Origin: Zobellella taiwanensis
GTDB lineage: Bacteria > Pseudomonadota > Gammaproteobacteria > Enterobacterales > Aeromonadaceae
Direction of reading: 5' to 3'
DNA: 64,000 bases
Assembly: GCF_003012795.1 (NCBI RefSeq)
Contig: NZ_PXYH01000004.1
Coordinates: forward strand, 124,001 to 188,000
The first letter of the stretch is position 1. Each line of letters opens with the position of its first letter. Shown here piece after piece: positions 9,637 to 20,185 of this stretch. A model generated the notes under the pieces. The model was not told where the DNA came from. It did not search any database and saw only the letters and a program-made list of their open reading frames with translations. A program made the position numbers and the translations under genes.

Positions 9637-12600
9637 CCCCAAGCTTTATTCATTTGCGCGTCCACTCGGATTTTTCGATGGTGGACGGCCTGGCCAAAAT
9701 AGGCCCCATCAACAAGCGGGTCGGCGAGCTGGGTTACCCGGCCCTAGCCCTGACCGACCAGATGAACCTGTGCGGCCTGGTGCGTTTCTACGGCGATGCC
9801 CACGGCAAGGGGCTCAAGCCCATCGTCGGCACCGATATCTGGGTGCAGAGCGAGGAGCTGGGCGAGCAGCAGTTCCGCCTGACCCTGCTGGCCATGGACA
9901 ACACCGGCTACCAGAACATCACCCTGCTGATTTCCAAAGCCTACGAGCGCGGCCATGTGCAGCACAGGCCCGTTGTCGACAAGGCCTGGCTGGCCGAGCA
10001 CAGCGAAGGGGTCATAGTGCTGTCCGGCGGGCGCGAAGGGGATGTGGGCATCGCCCTGCTCAAGGGCAACCAGGCCCTGGCGGAGCAGTGCCTGGAATTC
10101 TACCGGCAGTATTTTCCCGATCGCTACTACCTCGAATTGCTGCGCACCGGCCGGCCCGACGAAGAGAGCTACCTGCACATGGCGGTGGCCCTGGCCTGGC
10201 AGGAAGGACTGCCGGTGGTGGCCACCAACGAGGTGGTGTTCCTCGACAAGGACGACTTCGACGCCCACGAGATCCGGGTGGCCATTCACGACGGCTATAC
10301 CCTGGAGGACAAGCGCCGGCCGCGCCGCTACAGCCCCGAGCAGTACCTGAAGAGCCCGGCGGAGATGGCCGAGCTGTTCGCCGATATCCCCGAGGCGCTG
10401 GAAAACAGCGTGGAGATCGCCAAGCGCTGCAACGTCACGGTGCGCCTGGGCGAATACTTTTTGCCGGACTTTCCCACCGGCGACATGAGCATTGAAGACT
10501 ACCTGGTCAAGTGCTCGCAGGAAGGACTGGAAGACAGGCTCGCCTTCCTGTTCCCGGATCCGGCGGTGCGCGCCGAGAAGCGCGGCGAATACGACGAGCG
10601 GCTCAGGATAGAGCTGGAAGTGATCAACCAGATGGGCTTTCCCGGCTACTTCCTGATCGTGATGGAGTTTATCCAGTGGTCCAAGGATAACGGCATTCCG
10701 GTCGGGCCGGGGCGGGGCTCGGGGGCGGGCTCACTGGTGGCCTATGCGCTCAAGATCACCGACCTGGATCCGCTCGAATTCGACCTGCTGTTCGAACGCT
10801 TCCTCAACCCGGAGCGGGTGTCGATGCCCGACTTCGACATCGACTTCTGCATGGACCGGCGCGACGAGGTCATCGACCACGTGGCCGAGCTGTACGGCCG
10901 GGAGGCGGTGAGCCAGATCATCACCTTCGGCACCATGGCCGCCAAGGCGGTGGTGCGCGATGTGGGCCGGGTACTGGGCCACCCCTACGGCTTTGTTGAC
11001 CGTATCTCCAAGCTGATCCCGCCGGATCCGGGCATGACCCTGGCCAAGGCGTTCGAGGTCGAGCCCAAGCTGCCCGAGCTCTACGACCAGGACGAAGAGG
11101 TCAGAGCGCTGATCGACATGGCGCGTGCGCTGGAAGGGGTGACCCGCAACGCCGGCAAGCACGCCGGCGGCGTGGTGATAGCACCCACCAGAATCACCGA
11201 TTTTTCGCCGCTCTACTGCGACGAGCACGGCCGCAACCCGGTCACCCAGTTCGACAAGAACGACGTGGAATACGCCGGCCTGGTGAAGTTTGACTTCCTC
11301 GGCCTGCGCACCCTCACCATCATCGACTGGGCGCTGGGCATGATCAATCCGCGCCTGGCAAAGGAAGGCAAGCCGGCGGTGGATATCGCCGCCATCCCCC
11401 TCGACGATAAGGATTCGTTCAAGCTGCTCAAGCGCCATGAGACCACGGCGGTGTTCCAGCTCGAATCCCGCGGCATGAAGGACCTGATCAAGCGGCTGCA
11501 GCCGGACTGCTTCGAGGACATGATAGCCCTGGTGGCCCTGTTCCGCCCGGGCCCGCTGCAGTCGGGCATGGTCGACAACTTTATCGACCGCAAGCACGGC
11601 CGGGAGGCGATTTCCTACCCGGACGAGCAGTGGCAGCACGAATCGCTCAAGCCCATCCTCGAGCCCACCTACGGCATCATCCTCTATCAGGAGCAGGTGA
11701 TGCAGATAGCCCAGGTGCTGGCCGGCTACTCCCTGGGCGGCGCCGACCTGCTGCGCCGGGCCATGGGCAAGAAAAAGCCGGAGGAGATGGCCAAGCAGCG
11801 CGCCGGCTTCGAAGAAGGGGCCAGGGCCAACGGCATCGACGGCGAACTGGCGATCAAGATCTTCGATCTGGTGGAGAAATTCGCCGGCTACGGCTTCAAC
11901 AAGTCGCACTCCGCCGCCTATGCCCTGGTGTCCTACCAGACTCTGTGGCTGAAGACCCACTACCCGGCCGAATTCATGGCGGCGGTGATGACCGCCGACA
12001 TGGACAACACCGACAAGGTGGTGACCCTGGTGGACGAATGCCAGCGCATGGGGCTCACCCTGTTGCCGCCGGACGTCAACTCCGGTCGCTACCGCTTCAC
12101 CGTCAACGAGGACGGTCATATCGTCTACGGCATCGGGGCCATCAAGGGGGTGGGCGAAGCGCCCATCGAGGCCATCCTCGAGGCACGGGAGCAGAGCGGG
12201 CCCTTCCGGGATCTGTTCGACTTCTGCAACCGGGTCGACCTGAAGCGGCTCAACAAAAGGGTGATGGAAAAGCTCATCCTCTCCGGTGCCATGGACCGGC
12301 TGGGCCCGCACCGGGCCTCGCTGATGGCGACCCTGGAAGAGGCGATGAAAGCCGCCGACCAGCATGCCCGCGCCGAGGCCCTGGGCCAGGGCGACATGTT
12401 CGGGGTGCTGGTGGAGGAAGAAAATATCGAGCATGCCTTCGCCGATGTCGCGCCCTGGCCGGACCAGGTGTGGCTGGAAGGGGAGCGGGACACGCTTGGG
12501 CTCTATCTCACCGGCCATCCCATCAACCAGTACGGCAAAGAGCTGCGCCACTACACCTCGGGCCGGCTGAACGAGGTGCAGCCCACCGGGCGGGATCGCA

Positions 12601-13106
12601 CCACCACAGTGGCCGGGCTGGTGATTGCCGCCCGGGTAATGACCACCAAGCGCGGCAACCGTATGGGCATCCTTACCCTGGACGACAAGTCCGGCCGGCT
12701 GGACGTGACCCTGTTTTCCGATGCGCTGGAGCGCTATGAGTCTTTGCTGGAAAAAGATAAAATCCTGGTCATCAGCGGACAGGTCAGCTTTGATGACTTC
12801 TCCGGCGGCCTTAAAATGTCGGCACGGGAAGTGCTTGATATCAGCGACGCCCGCGAGCGGTTTGCCCGCGGCGTCCAGTTGAACATCGACAAAAGCCAGA
12901 TCGATCAGGGCTTTTTCACCCAATTGCTGGACATACTCACGCCGGTCAGGGCGGGCGTATGTCCTGTGCGAGTAACCTATCACCGACCGGGCGCCCGGGC
13001 GCAGCTACAGCTTGGCACCGAGTGGCGGGTAACGCCCACCGACGCCATGCTGGCCTCGCTCAAAGCGCTGCTGGGGCAGGATAAGGTTGAACTGATTTTT
13101 GAGTAG
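9633..13106 (+). CDS. dnaE: DNA polymerase III alpha subunit
   Basis: Catalytic subunit of the replicative polymerase (family C). At 1157 aa it nearly equals E. coli DnaE (1160). Domains in order are an N-terminal PHP domain ([14 protein letters not shown]), a palm with [16 protein letters not shown] and the catalytic aspartates in [17 protein letters not shown] (about residues 400-404), and a fingers/thumb region ([19 protein letters not shown]). A helix-hairpin-helix region around [12 protein letters not shown] follows, then an OB fold near residues 990-1070 ([19 protein letters not shown]), and a C-terminal tau-binding domain. It overlaps rnhB by 4 bp; accA follows after 9 bp. Confidence 0.98.
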   Translation: MTPSFIHLRVHSDFSMVDGLAKIGPINKRVGELGYPALALTDQMNLCGLVRFYGDAHGKGLKPIVGTDIWVQSEELGEQQFRLTLLAMDNTGYQNITLLISKAYERGHVQHRPVVDKAWLAEHSEGVIVLSGGREGDVGIALLKGNQALAEQCLEFYRQYFPDRYYLELLRTGRPDEESYLHMAVALAWQEGLPVVATNEVVFLDKDDFDAHEIRVAIHDGYTLEDKRRPRRYSPEQYLKSPAEMAELFADIPEALENSVEIAKRCNVTVRLGEYFLPDFPTGDMSIEDYLVKCSQEGLEDRLAFLFPDPAVRAEKRGEYDERLRIELEVINQMGFPGYFLIVMEFIQWSKDNGIPVGPGRGSGAGSLVAYALKITDLDPLEFDLLFERFLNPERVSMPDFDIDFCMDRRDEVIDHVAELYGREAVSQIITFGTMAAKAVVRDVGRVLGHPYGFVDRISKLIPPDPGMTLAKAFEVEPKLPELYDQDEEVRALIDMARALEGVTRNAGKHAGGVVIAPTRITDFSPLYCDEHGRNPVTQFDKNDVEYAGLVKFDFLGLRTLTIIDWALGMINPRLAKEGKPAVDIAAIPLDDKDSFKLLKRHETTAVFQLESRGMKDLIKRLQPDCFEDMIALVALFRPGPLQSGMVDNFIDRKHGREAISYPDEQWQHESLKPILEPTYGIILYQEQVMQIAQVLAGYSLGGADLLRRAMGKKKPEEMAKQRAGFEEGARANGIDGELAIKIFDLVEKFAGYGFNKSHSAAYALVSYQTLWLKTHYPAEFMAAVMTADMDNTDKVVTLVDECQRMGLTLLPPDVNSGRYRFTVNEDGHIVYGIGAIKGVGEAPIEAILEAREQSGPFRDLFDFCNRVDLKRLNKRVMEKLILSGAMDRLGPHRASLMATLEEAMKAADQHARAEALGQGDMFGVLVEEENIEHAFADVAPWPDQVWLEGERDTLGLYLTGHPINQYGKELRHYTSGRLNEVQPTGRDRTTTVAGLVIAARVMTTKRGNRMGILTLDDKSGRLDVTLFSDALERYESLLEKDKILVISGQVSFDDFSGGLKMSAREVLDISDARERFARGVQLNIDKSQIDQGFFTQLLDILTPVRAGVCPVRVTYHRPGARAQLQLGTEWRVTPTDAMLASLKALLGQDKVELIFE

Positions 13107-13115
13107 AGGGGACCT

Positions 13116-14072
13116 ATGAGCCACCATTTTCTGGATTTTGAACAACCCATCGCAGAGCTTCAGGCCCAAATTGAAGAACTCCGTCACGTCAGCGAGGGCG
13201 ACGCCCTGGACATCGATCTGGACGAGGAAATCCGCCGCCTTGAAGGCAAGCGCGACGAACTGACCAAAAAGGTGTTCAGCAACCTGGGTCCCTGGCAGAT
13301 CTCCCAGCTGGCGCGCCACCCGCGCCGTCCCTACACCCTGGACTACCTGGAGCTGATGTTCGGCGAGTTCGACGAGTTGGCCGGTGATCGCGCCTATGCG
13401 GACGACAAGGCCATCGTCGGGGGCGTGGCCCGTTTCGAAGGACGCCCGGTGATGGTCATCGGCCACCAGAAGGGCCGCGAGACCAAGGAAAAGATCAAGC
13501 GCAACTTCGGCATGCCGCGCCCCGAGGGTTACCGTAAGGCGCTGCGGCTGATGGAAATGGCCGAGCGCTTCAAGATGCCGATCCTCACCTTTATCGACAC
13601 TCCCGGCGCCTACCCGGGCGTGGGCGCGGAAGAGCGCGGCCAGTCCGAGGCCATCGCCCGCAACCTCAAGGTGATGTCCGGCCTGAAAACGCCCATCGTC
13701 TGCACCGTGATCGGCGAAGGCGGCTCCGGCGGCGCCCTGGCCATCGGCGTGGGCGACCGGGTCAATATGCTGCAGTATTCCACCTACTCGGTGATCTCGC
13801 CCGAAGGCTGCGCCTCCATCCTGTGGAAGAGCGCCGAAAAAGCCTCGGTGGCGGCCGAGGCCATGGGCATTACCGCCGAGCGCATCCACGAGCTCAAGCT
13901 TATCGACAACGTGGTGGAAGAGCCCATGGGCGGCGCCCACGGCAACCCGCTGCTGATGGCCGAGCGGCTCAAGGCCCGCCTGCTGGCGGATCTGAACGAA
14001 CTGGACGCCCTCGACACCGACAGCCTGCTCGAACAGCGCTACCAGCGCCTGATGAAATACGGCTACTGCTAA
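13116..14072 (+). CDS. accA: Acetyl-CoA carboxylase carboxyltransferase subunit alpha
   Basis: Alpha half of the carboxyltransferase that moves CO2 from carboxybiotin to acetyl-CoA, giving malonyl-CoA for fatty-acid synthesis; its partner AccD is not in this window. The 318-aa product (E. coli 319) contains [54 protein letters not shown] and the oxyanion-forming [26 protein letters not shown] precedes the start. The gene ends the lpx-dnaE run. Six bases after its stop lies copy 1 of the GGGGTCGGAGTCA palindrome. Confidence 0.98.
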   Translation: MSHHFLDFEQPIAELQAQIEELRHVSEGDALDIDLDEEIRRLEGKRDELTKKVFSNLGPWQISQLARHPRRPYTLDYLELMFGEFDELAGDRAYADDKAIVGGVARFEGRPVMVIGHQKGRETKEKIKRNFGMPRPEGYRKALRLMEMAERFKMPILTFIDTPGAYPGVGAEERGQSEAIARNLKVMSGLKTPIVCTVIGEGGSGGALAIGVGDRVNMLQYSTYSVISPEGCASILWKSAEKASVAAEAMGITAERIHELKLIDNVVEEPMGGAHGNPLLMAERLKARLLADLNELDALDTDSLLEQRYQRLMKYGYC

Positions 14073-14077
14073 AAAAT

Positions 14078-14142
14078 GGGGTCGGAGTCAATTTAGCAAA
14101 ATGCGAAATTGACTCCGACCCCTTTAACGGACCCCTTTAACG
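14078..14142. repeat. Dispersed palindrome, copy 1, with 13-bp tandem duplication
   Basis: Arms GGGGTCGGAGTCAATTT (14078-14094) and its exact reverse complement (14106-14122) enclose an 11-nt loop, 6 nt downstream of accA. The last 13 bases, GACCCCTTTAACG, are tandemly duplicated (14117-14129 and 14130-14142), followed by a CGCGTTAACGCG palindrome. It resembles the REP-type palindromes associated with RAYT transposases. A terminator-like role for accA is inference. Confidence 0.8.
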
Positions 14143-14209
14143 CGTTAACGCGCGCTACATTAGAAGCTGCTATATTGGCCCGGATACACGCCGTATAAAG
14201 GGATTTTTC

Positions 14210-17122
14210 ATGAGCCGTGCCGTCCGTCCGTTTGCCTTATCCCGCCTGTTCCGTCTTGTCCTGTATGCCTGGCTACCGCTGTTGTTCCTGTGCCGGCCCC
14301 TGTCCGCCGCCGATGCGCCGCTCGACGACTATTACCGGGATCTGTGGAATACTCGCAACGGCCTGCCCCACAACACCATCAACAGCATCGCCCAAACGGC
14401 GGAAGGCTACCTGTGGTTCGCCACCTGGGAAGGCGTGGCCCGCTATAATGGCCGGGAGTTCCGCACTTTTGAGCGCGGCGCCCACACCGGCCTGCCCGAC
14501 TCCGGCATCCGCACCCTGGTTCCCGATGGCGAGGGCCTGCTGGTGGCCGGCGCCCGGGGCGGCATCAGCCGTTACCAGCACCAGCGCTGGACGGCGGAGC
14601 CGGACTTGCCGGCCATGGTCAACCATGTGCTACGCACCCGGGACGGCCGCTTGTGGTTCGCCACCGAAGGCGGCGGCATCTACTGGCGGCAGGACGGCGA
14701 GCTGCACCATCTTGGGGTGGACGACGGCCTGCCCGGCGCCGCCGTGTACCGCCTGCTGGAAGACGAGGATGGCGTTATCTGGGCCGGCACCTCGCGTGGC
14801 CTGGCGGTGATCCGCGACCAGCGGGTGCAGGTGGTGGCGCAGATCCCCGCGGCTCCCGTGCTGGCGCTGCTGCTGGACCGCCAGGGCCGACTGCTGATCG
14901 GCTCGGAGGAGGGCGCCTATGTCCACGAGCAGGGCGGTTTTAGTCTGCTGCGTCCCGAACTGGCGCAAGAGGCGGTGAGCGCCCTGCTGGAAGACGACAG
15001 CGGCGATCTCTTGCTCGGCACCATAGACCGGGGCCTGATCCGCCTGAGCCGTTTTGGCCTGGAGCGACTGGGTCTGGAACAGGGCCTGCCGGATAACCGG
15101 GTGGTGTCGCTGTTGCAGGACAGCGAGCGCAACATCTGGGTGGGCACCAACGGCGGCCTGCTGCGGCTGCGCGACGCCCCCTTCACCAGCTTTACCCAGG
15201 ACGACGGCCTGGCCGGCAACTATGTGCGCACCGTGCTGGCCCACGGCAACGGCAGCATATGGGCCGGCACCAGCAATGGCCTGAGCCGGATCGACGGCGA
15301 TCGGGTGCAGACCCTGGCGCTGACCCTGGCCGACGGCAGTGTGCCCTCCATCCTCAGCCTGGCCCAGGGAAGCGGCGACACCCTCTGGGCCGGCACCTTT
15401 ACCCATGGCCTGCTGCGGCTGGAGAACGGCACCCTCGCCCAGGTGATCGACCGGGACCAGGGGCTGGGCGCCAACGAAGTCAGGGCCATACTGCCCGCCG
15501 TCGACGGCAGCCTCTGGGTGGGCACCGCCAAGGGCCTGAGCCGGATCAAGGACGGCCGGATCAGCACCTATTACCAGCAGGACGGCCTGCCCGGCGAATT
15601 CGTGATGGCGCTGCACCAGGCCGACAACGGCGACATCTGGGTCGGCACCGGGGTCGGGGTGGGCATACTGCGCCAGGGCCGGCCCGACCGTATCGAAGCC
15701 CTTTATCTCAACAGCCAGGAAAACGCCGAGTATGCCTTTGGCTTTTACCAGGAGCCGGACGGCAAGCACATGTGGATGACCACCGACCGAGGCCTGCTGC
15801 GTTACCGCTACCGGGACGGCAGCCTGTCGATGGTCGGCAAACCCCATGGCCTGCCGATAGAAAAAATGTTCCAGCCGGTGGCGGACCGGCTGGGCGGGCT
15901 CTGGCTGTCCACCAACAGGGGAATACTGCGTATCGATCTGGCCGAGGCCCAGCGGGTGGCGGACGGCGAGCGCGACCGTATCGCCTTTGAGCTGCTCGGC
16001 GAAGGGGATGGCATGGCCAGCGCCCAGGCCAACGGTGGCTCGGGGCCGGCGGCGGCCCTGGCCCGGGACGGCAGCGTCTGGATTGCCACCGCCAAGGGCG
16101 TGGCCCGGGTTTATCCGGGGCGGCTGTCGGAGTTTGGCCAGGCCGAACTGCCGGTAGTGCTGGAGTCGGCCGAAGCCAACGGCAAGGCGGCGGATATCCG
16201 CCTGCCGCTGGCGCTGCCGGCGGGGACCGACCGGCTCCAGCTCAGTTTTGCCGGGCTCGGCTATGTGATGCCCGAACGCATTCGCTACCGGACCCTGCTG
16301 GAGGGATTCGACCAGGGATGGGTCGAGCGGGGCAGGCAGAACCTGGCGGAATACACCAACCTGGCTCCCGGCAACTATGTGTTCCGGGTGGCGGCGGCTT
16401 ATCCCTACGGCGACTGGAGTCCGCAGGAGGCCCGCCTGGCGTTCAGCATAGCGCCCTTTTTCTGGCAGCGGCCCCTGTTCTGGCTGCTCGCCGGCCTGCT
16501 GGGCCTGGCCGCCATCGGCCTGCTGATGCGGCTGAGGTTGCGCATGCTGCGGCTGCGGGCGGTGGAGCTGGAGCACCTGGTGCGGGACAAGACCCGGGAG
16601 CTGCAGCAGCAGTCCCTCGCCTTTGAGCGCCAGGCCCGGGAAGACCAGCTGACCGGCCTGGCCAACCGCCGGGCTTTCGACGAGTGGCTGGCCCAGGCCT
16701 TTGAGGCGGCCCGGCGGGAGCACACGCCCCTGTGCCTGGCGGTGCTCGATATCGATCACTTCAAACAGGTCAACGACAAATGGTCCCACGCGGTGGGCGA
16801 CCAGGCCATCCGCGCCATCGCCACCGTATTGCGCCGGGAAATCCGCACCACCGATTATGTGGCCCGCTGGGGAGGCGAGGAGTTCACCCTGCTGTTCCCG
16901 GTGACCGAGCCCGACGAGGCGGTGCGGATTTGCGAGCGCATCCGCCGGGCGATTGCCGACCTTGATTGCGGCGGTTTTGCCGACGGCCTGCACCTGACCG
17001 CCAGCCTGGGGGGGGCCGGCGCCCGCGGCCTGGCCAGCGCCGACCGGCTGCTGGCCCACGCGGATCAGGCCCTGTATCAGGCCAAGTCGGAGGGGAGAAA
17101 CCGGGTGGTGCTGTGGTCATGA
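14210..17122 (+). CDS. Membrane sensor diguanylate cyclase (Reg_prop beta-propeller, Y_Y_Y, GGDEF)
   Basis: Predicted to make cyclic di-GMP from GTP in response to a periplasmic signal. The 970-aa protein begins with a signal peptide (about 1-33). Tandem two-component-regulator-propeller repeats follow (about 35-650, recurring LWVGTxxGL-type blocks such as WVGTNGGLLRL and WAGTSNGLSRI). A Y_Y_Y module (about 660-745), one membrane helix (about 750-775), a short coiled coil and a GGDEF domain complete it. The active site is GGEEF at residues 888-892 and the product-inhibition I-site RTTD sits five residues before it (879-882), so activity with feedback inhibition is expected. The ATG follows AAGGGA. 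The stop overlaps tilS (ATGA at 17119), an unusual coupling, because accA and tilS are normally near neighbours without a cyclase between them. Confidence 0.9.
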   Translation: MSRAVRPFALSRLFRLVLYAWLPLLFLCRPLSAADAPLDDYYRDLWNTRNGLPHNTINSIAQTAEGYLWFATWEGVARYNGREFRTFERGAHTGLPDSGIRTLVPDGEGLLVAGARGGISRYQHQRWTAEPDLPAMVNHVLRTRDGRLWFATEGGGIYWRQDGELHHLGVDDGLPGAAVYRLLEDEDGVIWAGTSRGLAVIRDQRVQVVAQIPAAPVLALLLDRQGRLLIGSEEGAYVHEQGGFSLLRPELAQEAVSALLEDDSGDLLLGTIDRGLIRLSRFGLERLGLEQGLPDNRVVSLLQDSERNIWVGTNGGLLRLRDAPFTSFTQDDGLAGNYVRTVLAHGNGSIWAGTSNGLSRIDGDRVQTLALTLADGSVPSILSLAQGSGDTLWAGTFTHGLLRLENGTLAQVIDRDQGLGANEVRAILPAVDGSLWVGTAKGLSRIKDGRISTYYQQDGLPGEFVMALHQADNGDIWVGTGVGVGILRQGRPDRIEALYLNSQENAEYAFGFYQEPDGKHMWMTTDRGLLRYRYRDGSLSMVGKPHGLPIEKMFQPVADRLGGLWLSTNRGILRIDLAEAQRVADGERDRIAFELLGEGDGMASAQANGGSGPAAALARDGSVWIATAKGVARVYPGRLSEFGQAELPVVLESAEANGKAADIRLPLALPAGTDRLQLSFAGLGYVMPERIRYRTLLEGFDQGWVERGRQNLAEYTNLAPGNYVFRVAAAYPYGDWSPQEARLAFSIAPFFWQRPLFWLLAGLLGLAAIGLLMRLRLRMLRLRAVELEHLVRDKTRELQQQSLAFERQAREDQLTGLANRRAFDEWLAQAFEAARREHTPLCLAVLDIDHFKQVNDKWSHAVGDQAIRAIATVLRREIRTTDYVARWGGEEFTLLFPVTEPDEAVRICERIRRAIADLDCGGFADGLHLTASLGGAGARGLASADRLLAHADQALYQAKSEGRNRVVLWS

Positions 17123-18444
17123 AGGGGCTGTATTCCCATTTTTGCGAACGCATGGCCAACCTGCACCCAACGGGGGATCTGTGGGTGGCCTTCAGCGGCG
17201 GGCTCGACTCCACCGTGTTGCTGGCCCTGAGCGCCCGGCTGGCACGGGAGCAGGGCAGGGCGCTGACCGCACTCCACGTTCATCACGGCCTGCAGGCGGC
17301 GGCGGACGCCTGGCCCGCCCACTGCGCCGCCGTGGCGAGTGCATTGGGGGTGCCGTGCCGTACCCTTTATGTGCAGGTGGCGCTGGGACCGCGCATCAGC
17401 CTGGAAGCGGCGGCGCGGGAGGCCCGCTACCGGGCGCTGGCGGCGGAGCTCGCGCCCGGAGACGCCCTGCTGACCGGCCACCACAAGGATGACCAGGCCG
17501 AAACCCTGCTGCTGGCGCTCAAGCGCGGGGCCGGGGTGGCGGGGCTGGCGGCCATGCCGGCGAGCCGGCCGCTCGGCGCCGGGGTGCAGCTGCGTCCCCT
17601 GCTGGACTGCTCCCGCACACAGCTGGAAGCCCATGCCCGGGAGGCCGGGCTGAGCTGGGTGGAGGATCCCAGCAACGCCGACAACCGCTTCGATCGCAAC
17701 TTTCTGCGCAACGAGATCCTGCCTAGGCTGCAGGCCCAGTGGCCCTCCTTTATGGATACCCTGAGCCGCAGCGCCGAGCTGTGCGCCGAGCAGAAGGCGC
17801 TGGCCGAAGAGCTGGCCGAGGACGACTTGGCCGGCCTGGCCGGAACAGACGGGGGCCTGGCGGTAGCGGCGCTGGCCCGGCTCAGCCCGGCGCGGCGCAA
17901 CAATGCCCTGCGCCACTGGCTGCAGCGCCGGGGCATCCATTGCAGCCGGGCCCAACTGGCGGCGGTATGGCAGGAGCTGGCCCTGGCCCGGCCCGATACC
18001 TCGCCGCGGCTTTTGCTGGGCAGCAAGGAGATTCGCCGCTACCAGGGCGCGCTCTACCTGCCCGAGCCGGGGCCGGCGCCGATCCCATTGCCGGCGCTGC
18101 AGGCCGGCACCTGGCTGGACTGCGGAGCCGGGCGGATAAGGCTGGAATGGGTGGAAACGGGGGCGGAACTGGCCGCCGGGCTGGATCCGGCCCGGCTCTG
18201 CCTGGACTTTGGTGTACCGGGCCTGCGCGCCCGGCCCCGGGGCAGGGCCGGCTCCCGGCCGCTGAAGAAGCTGTGGCAGGAATACGCCATTCCGCCCTGG
18301 CAGCGGGAGCGCATTCCCCTGCTGCTGGACGGCGACCGGCTGGTGGCGGCGGCCGGCCTGTTCATTTGCCAGGAGTATGCCTCCCCCCCGCACCAGCCCG
18401 GCTGGCGACTGCGGTGGCAACCCGAGGACGGGCAGAACCACTGA
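17119..18444 (+). CDS. tilS: tRNA(Ile)-lysidine synthetase
   Basis: Modifies C34 of the tRNA-Ile(CAU) anticodon to lysidine with ATP, changing both codon and amino-acid identity; it is essential for reading AUA. The start at ATG 17119 overlaps the cyclase stop by 4 bp and gives 441 aa (E. coli 432). The N-terminal PP-loop ATP pyrophosphatase motif is FSGGLDSTVLL, and HHGLQAAAD, LTGHHKDDQAETLLL and VEDPSNADNRFDRNFLRNEILP are typical. The C-terminal TilS domain covers roughly 300-441 (GRAGSRPLKKLWQEYAIPPW). A GC-rich repeat array starts only 12 bp after the stop. Confidence 0.96.
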   Translation: MKGLYSHFCERMANLHPTGDLWVAFSGGLDSTVLLALSARLAREQGRALTALHVHHGLQAAADAWPAHCAAVASALGVPCRTLYVQVALGPRISLEAAAREARYRALAAELAPGDALLTGHHKDDQAETLLLALKRGAGVAGLAAMPASRPLGAGVQLRPLLDCSRTQLEAHAREAGLSWVEDPSNADNRFDRNFLRNEILPRLQAQWPSFMDTLSRSAELCAEQKALAEELAEDDLAGLAGTDGGLAVAALARLSPARRNNALRHWLQRRGIHCSRAQLAAVWQELALARPDTSPRLLLGSKEIRRYQGALYLPEPGPAPIPLPALQAGTWLDCGAGRIRLEWVETGAELAAGLDPARLCLDFGVPGLRARPRGRAGSRPLKKLWQEYAIPPWQRERIPLLLDGDRLVAAAGLFICQEYASPPHQPGWRLRWQPEDGQNH

Positions 18445-18456
18445 ATGGGTGCTGCA

Positions 18457-18915
18457 CCCAGGCCAGGGGTTTCCGCATTGGGGCGCAGGCGGCCCGCCCG
18501 CAAGGGGGTTGCACCCAGGCCAGGGGTTCCCGCATTGGGGCGCGGGCGGCCCGCCCGCAAGGGGTTGCACCCAGGCCAGGGGTTGCAGGCCAGGGGTTCC
18601 CGTATTGGGGCGCGGGCGGCCCGCCCGCAAGGGGGTTGCACCCAGCCAAGGGTTCCCGCTGCGCGGGAATGCAGGCGAGCCGCCTGCGCTCCGGGGGGCA
18701 TTCAGCCGGTTTTTGTTAACGACTCTTCTAGCCCCAAAAAGGCGCACACCTCGTCCACGCATTGGGGCGCGGGCGGCCCGCCCGCAAGAGGGTTGCACTC
18801 AGGCCAGGGGTTTTCGCATTGGGGCGCGGGCGGCCCGCCCGCAAAGGGGTTGCACCCAGCCAAGGGTTCCCGCTGCGCGGGAATGCAGGCGAGCCGCCTG
18901 CGCTCCGGGGGGCAT
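18457..18915. repeat. GC-rich REP/BIME-like array between tilS and patatin gene, including duplicated gene tail
   Basis: The whole 470-bp gap is repeats. Units of about 57-58 bp (a GGCCAGGGG box, CATTGGGGCGCGGGC, the palindrome GCGGGCGGCCCGCCCGC, then a TTGCACCCA box) occur at about 18457, 18515 and 18587. A second module (GGTTCCCGCTGCGCGGGAA hairpin, then GCAGGCG-AGC-CGCCTGC, then GCTCC) follows. A larger block is duplicated at a constant 214-bp offset: 18602-18757 corresponds to 18816-18971 with few mismatches. The second copy runs into the last codons of the patatin gene, so 18714-18757 is a free-standing copy of that gene's tail. No gene is supported inside. Confidence 0.85.
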
Positions 18916-20067
18916 TCAGCCGGTTTTTCTTAACGACTCTTCCAGCCCCAGAAAGGCGCACACCTCGTCCAGCCGCTGGCGGGTATCCTGGTAGCCCAGC
19001 TCAATCAGCTCCCGGCAATACTCCTGCTCGAACAGCAAAAAGCTGGCCAGGCCGGTAGCATCGCCGGCATTGACCCCGAACAGCCGCAACAGGCCGCGGA
19101 TGTTGAAGGGCAGCCGGTGGAAATGGTGGCGGGTAAGATCGTCCAGGTTGCGGCTGGGTTTGAGCACCAGGTTGTCGATGGGGCGCAGGGTCAGTTGATC
19201 GCGCTTGCGCTCGGGCACCAGCCGCAGGGTGCTGTTGATGCGCTGCAGCCGCTCTATGTCGGATGTGAGCGCATCGGTAAAAATGGTGTCCAGCAGGTGG
19301 CCGGCGATATCCGAGCTGCTGGGATCGCCCGACAGCATGCCCTGCTCGGTGTCGTCACTGGCCAGGCTGACGATCAGGATGCGGTTTGCCCCCAGGTGAA
19401 TGGCCGGGCTGAGCGGGTTGAGCTGGTGGATGGAACCGTCGCCGAAATAATGGTTTTGCAGCTTGCAGGGTTTAAAGACAAAAGGCAGGGCGCTGCTGGC
19501 CAGCAGGTGGGGCGTGGCGATGATGGACGCACGCCCCGAGCGGCCGGCCCTGGCCCAGGGTTGGTGATAGGGCCGGCCCTGAAAAAAGGTGGTGGAGTCG
19601 CCGGTTCCGTAGTTGGAGGCGGTGATGGCCAATACTTCCAGGGCGCCGTAGAGCAGGTTGTTGTCGATGCGCTGAAAGTCGATCAGTTTTTCCAGCAGGC
19701 GCTCCAGCGGACTGTTGTCGAACAGCGACAGCCGGGTCTGGCTGGGCTTGCCCGCCAGCCCGAGCAGCATCCGCCTGAGGGAGTGGCCCAGCACCCGGCC
19801 GGCCTGCAGCCGCAGTACCTGTTCGGTGCGCAGGTGGCGCCAGACATACTCCAGCTTGCGCACTCCCAGGTGAAAACAGGAGGCGTAACAGGCCAGCCCG
19901 GTGGCATTGATGGCGCCGGCCGAGGTGCCGCACAGAATGGGGAAGGGAATGGCCTGGCCGCGCGGATAACATTCGGCTATCGCCTTGAGTACCCCCACCT
20001 GATAAGCGGCGCGGGCGCCGCCACCGGTCAGTACCAGGGCGCAGGCGTTGCTTGCTTCTTGTTCCAT
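18916..20067 (-). CDS. Patatin-like phospholipase
   Basis: Predicted serine lipid acyl hydrolase. The start is set at ATG 20067 because it follows a strong GGGGGAG and gives MEQEASNACALVLTGGG at the N terminus; further upstream the frame only runs through repeats. The 383-aa product has the oxyanion motif GGGARAAYQVG (residues about 14-24), the nucleophile motif GTSAG (LCGTSAGAINATGL, about 60) and the dyad aspartate in FGDGSIHQLNPL, so the Ser-Asp catalytic dyad appears intact. No signal peptide or membrane helix is evident; it is probably cytoplasmic or peripheral. Its last codons (EVCAFLGLEESL) are also present in the 214-bp repeat duplication just downstream. Substrate is unknown. Confidence 0.9.
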   Translation of the reverse strand: MEQEASNACALVLTGGGARAAYQVGVLKAIAECYPRGQAIPFPILCGTSAGAINATGLACYASCFHLGVRKLEYVWRHLRTEQVLRLQAGRVLGHSLRRMLLGLAGKPSQTRLSLFDNSPLERLLEKLIDFQRIDNNLLYGALEVLAITASNYGTGDSTTFFQGRPYHQPWARAGRSGRASIIATPHLLASSALPFVFKPCKLQNHYFGDGSIHQLNPLSPAIHLGANRILIVSLASDDTEQGMLSGDPSSSDIAGHLLDTIFTDALTSDIERLQRINSTLRLVPERKRDQLTLRPIDNLVLKPSRNLDDLTRHHFHRLPFNIRGLLRLFGVNAGDATGLASFLLFEQEYCRELIELGYQDTRQRLDEVCAFLGLEESLRKTG

Positions 20068-20185
20068 GGCTCTCCCCCTTTTTTGGCAAGTATAAGTGCT
20101 TGTTAATGGGGCAGAAAGTGCCTGTTGGCCGGCATGTGAGCAAGCGCAGGTTGTAGGACGGAGCGTGCTCCAGGAGATCAGGGAG

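Noticed and set aside
9080-10495. 471-codon plus-strand frame overlapping rnhB and dnaE
   Set aside because: Out-of-frame translation of two conserved genes.
18377-18994. Several overlapping 95-205 codon frames across the tilS-patatin gap on both strands
   Set aside because: They translate the GC-rich repeat units (GARAARP-type repeats) and have no independent support.
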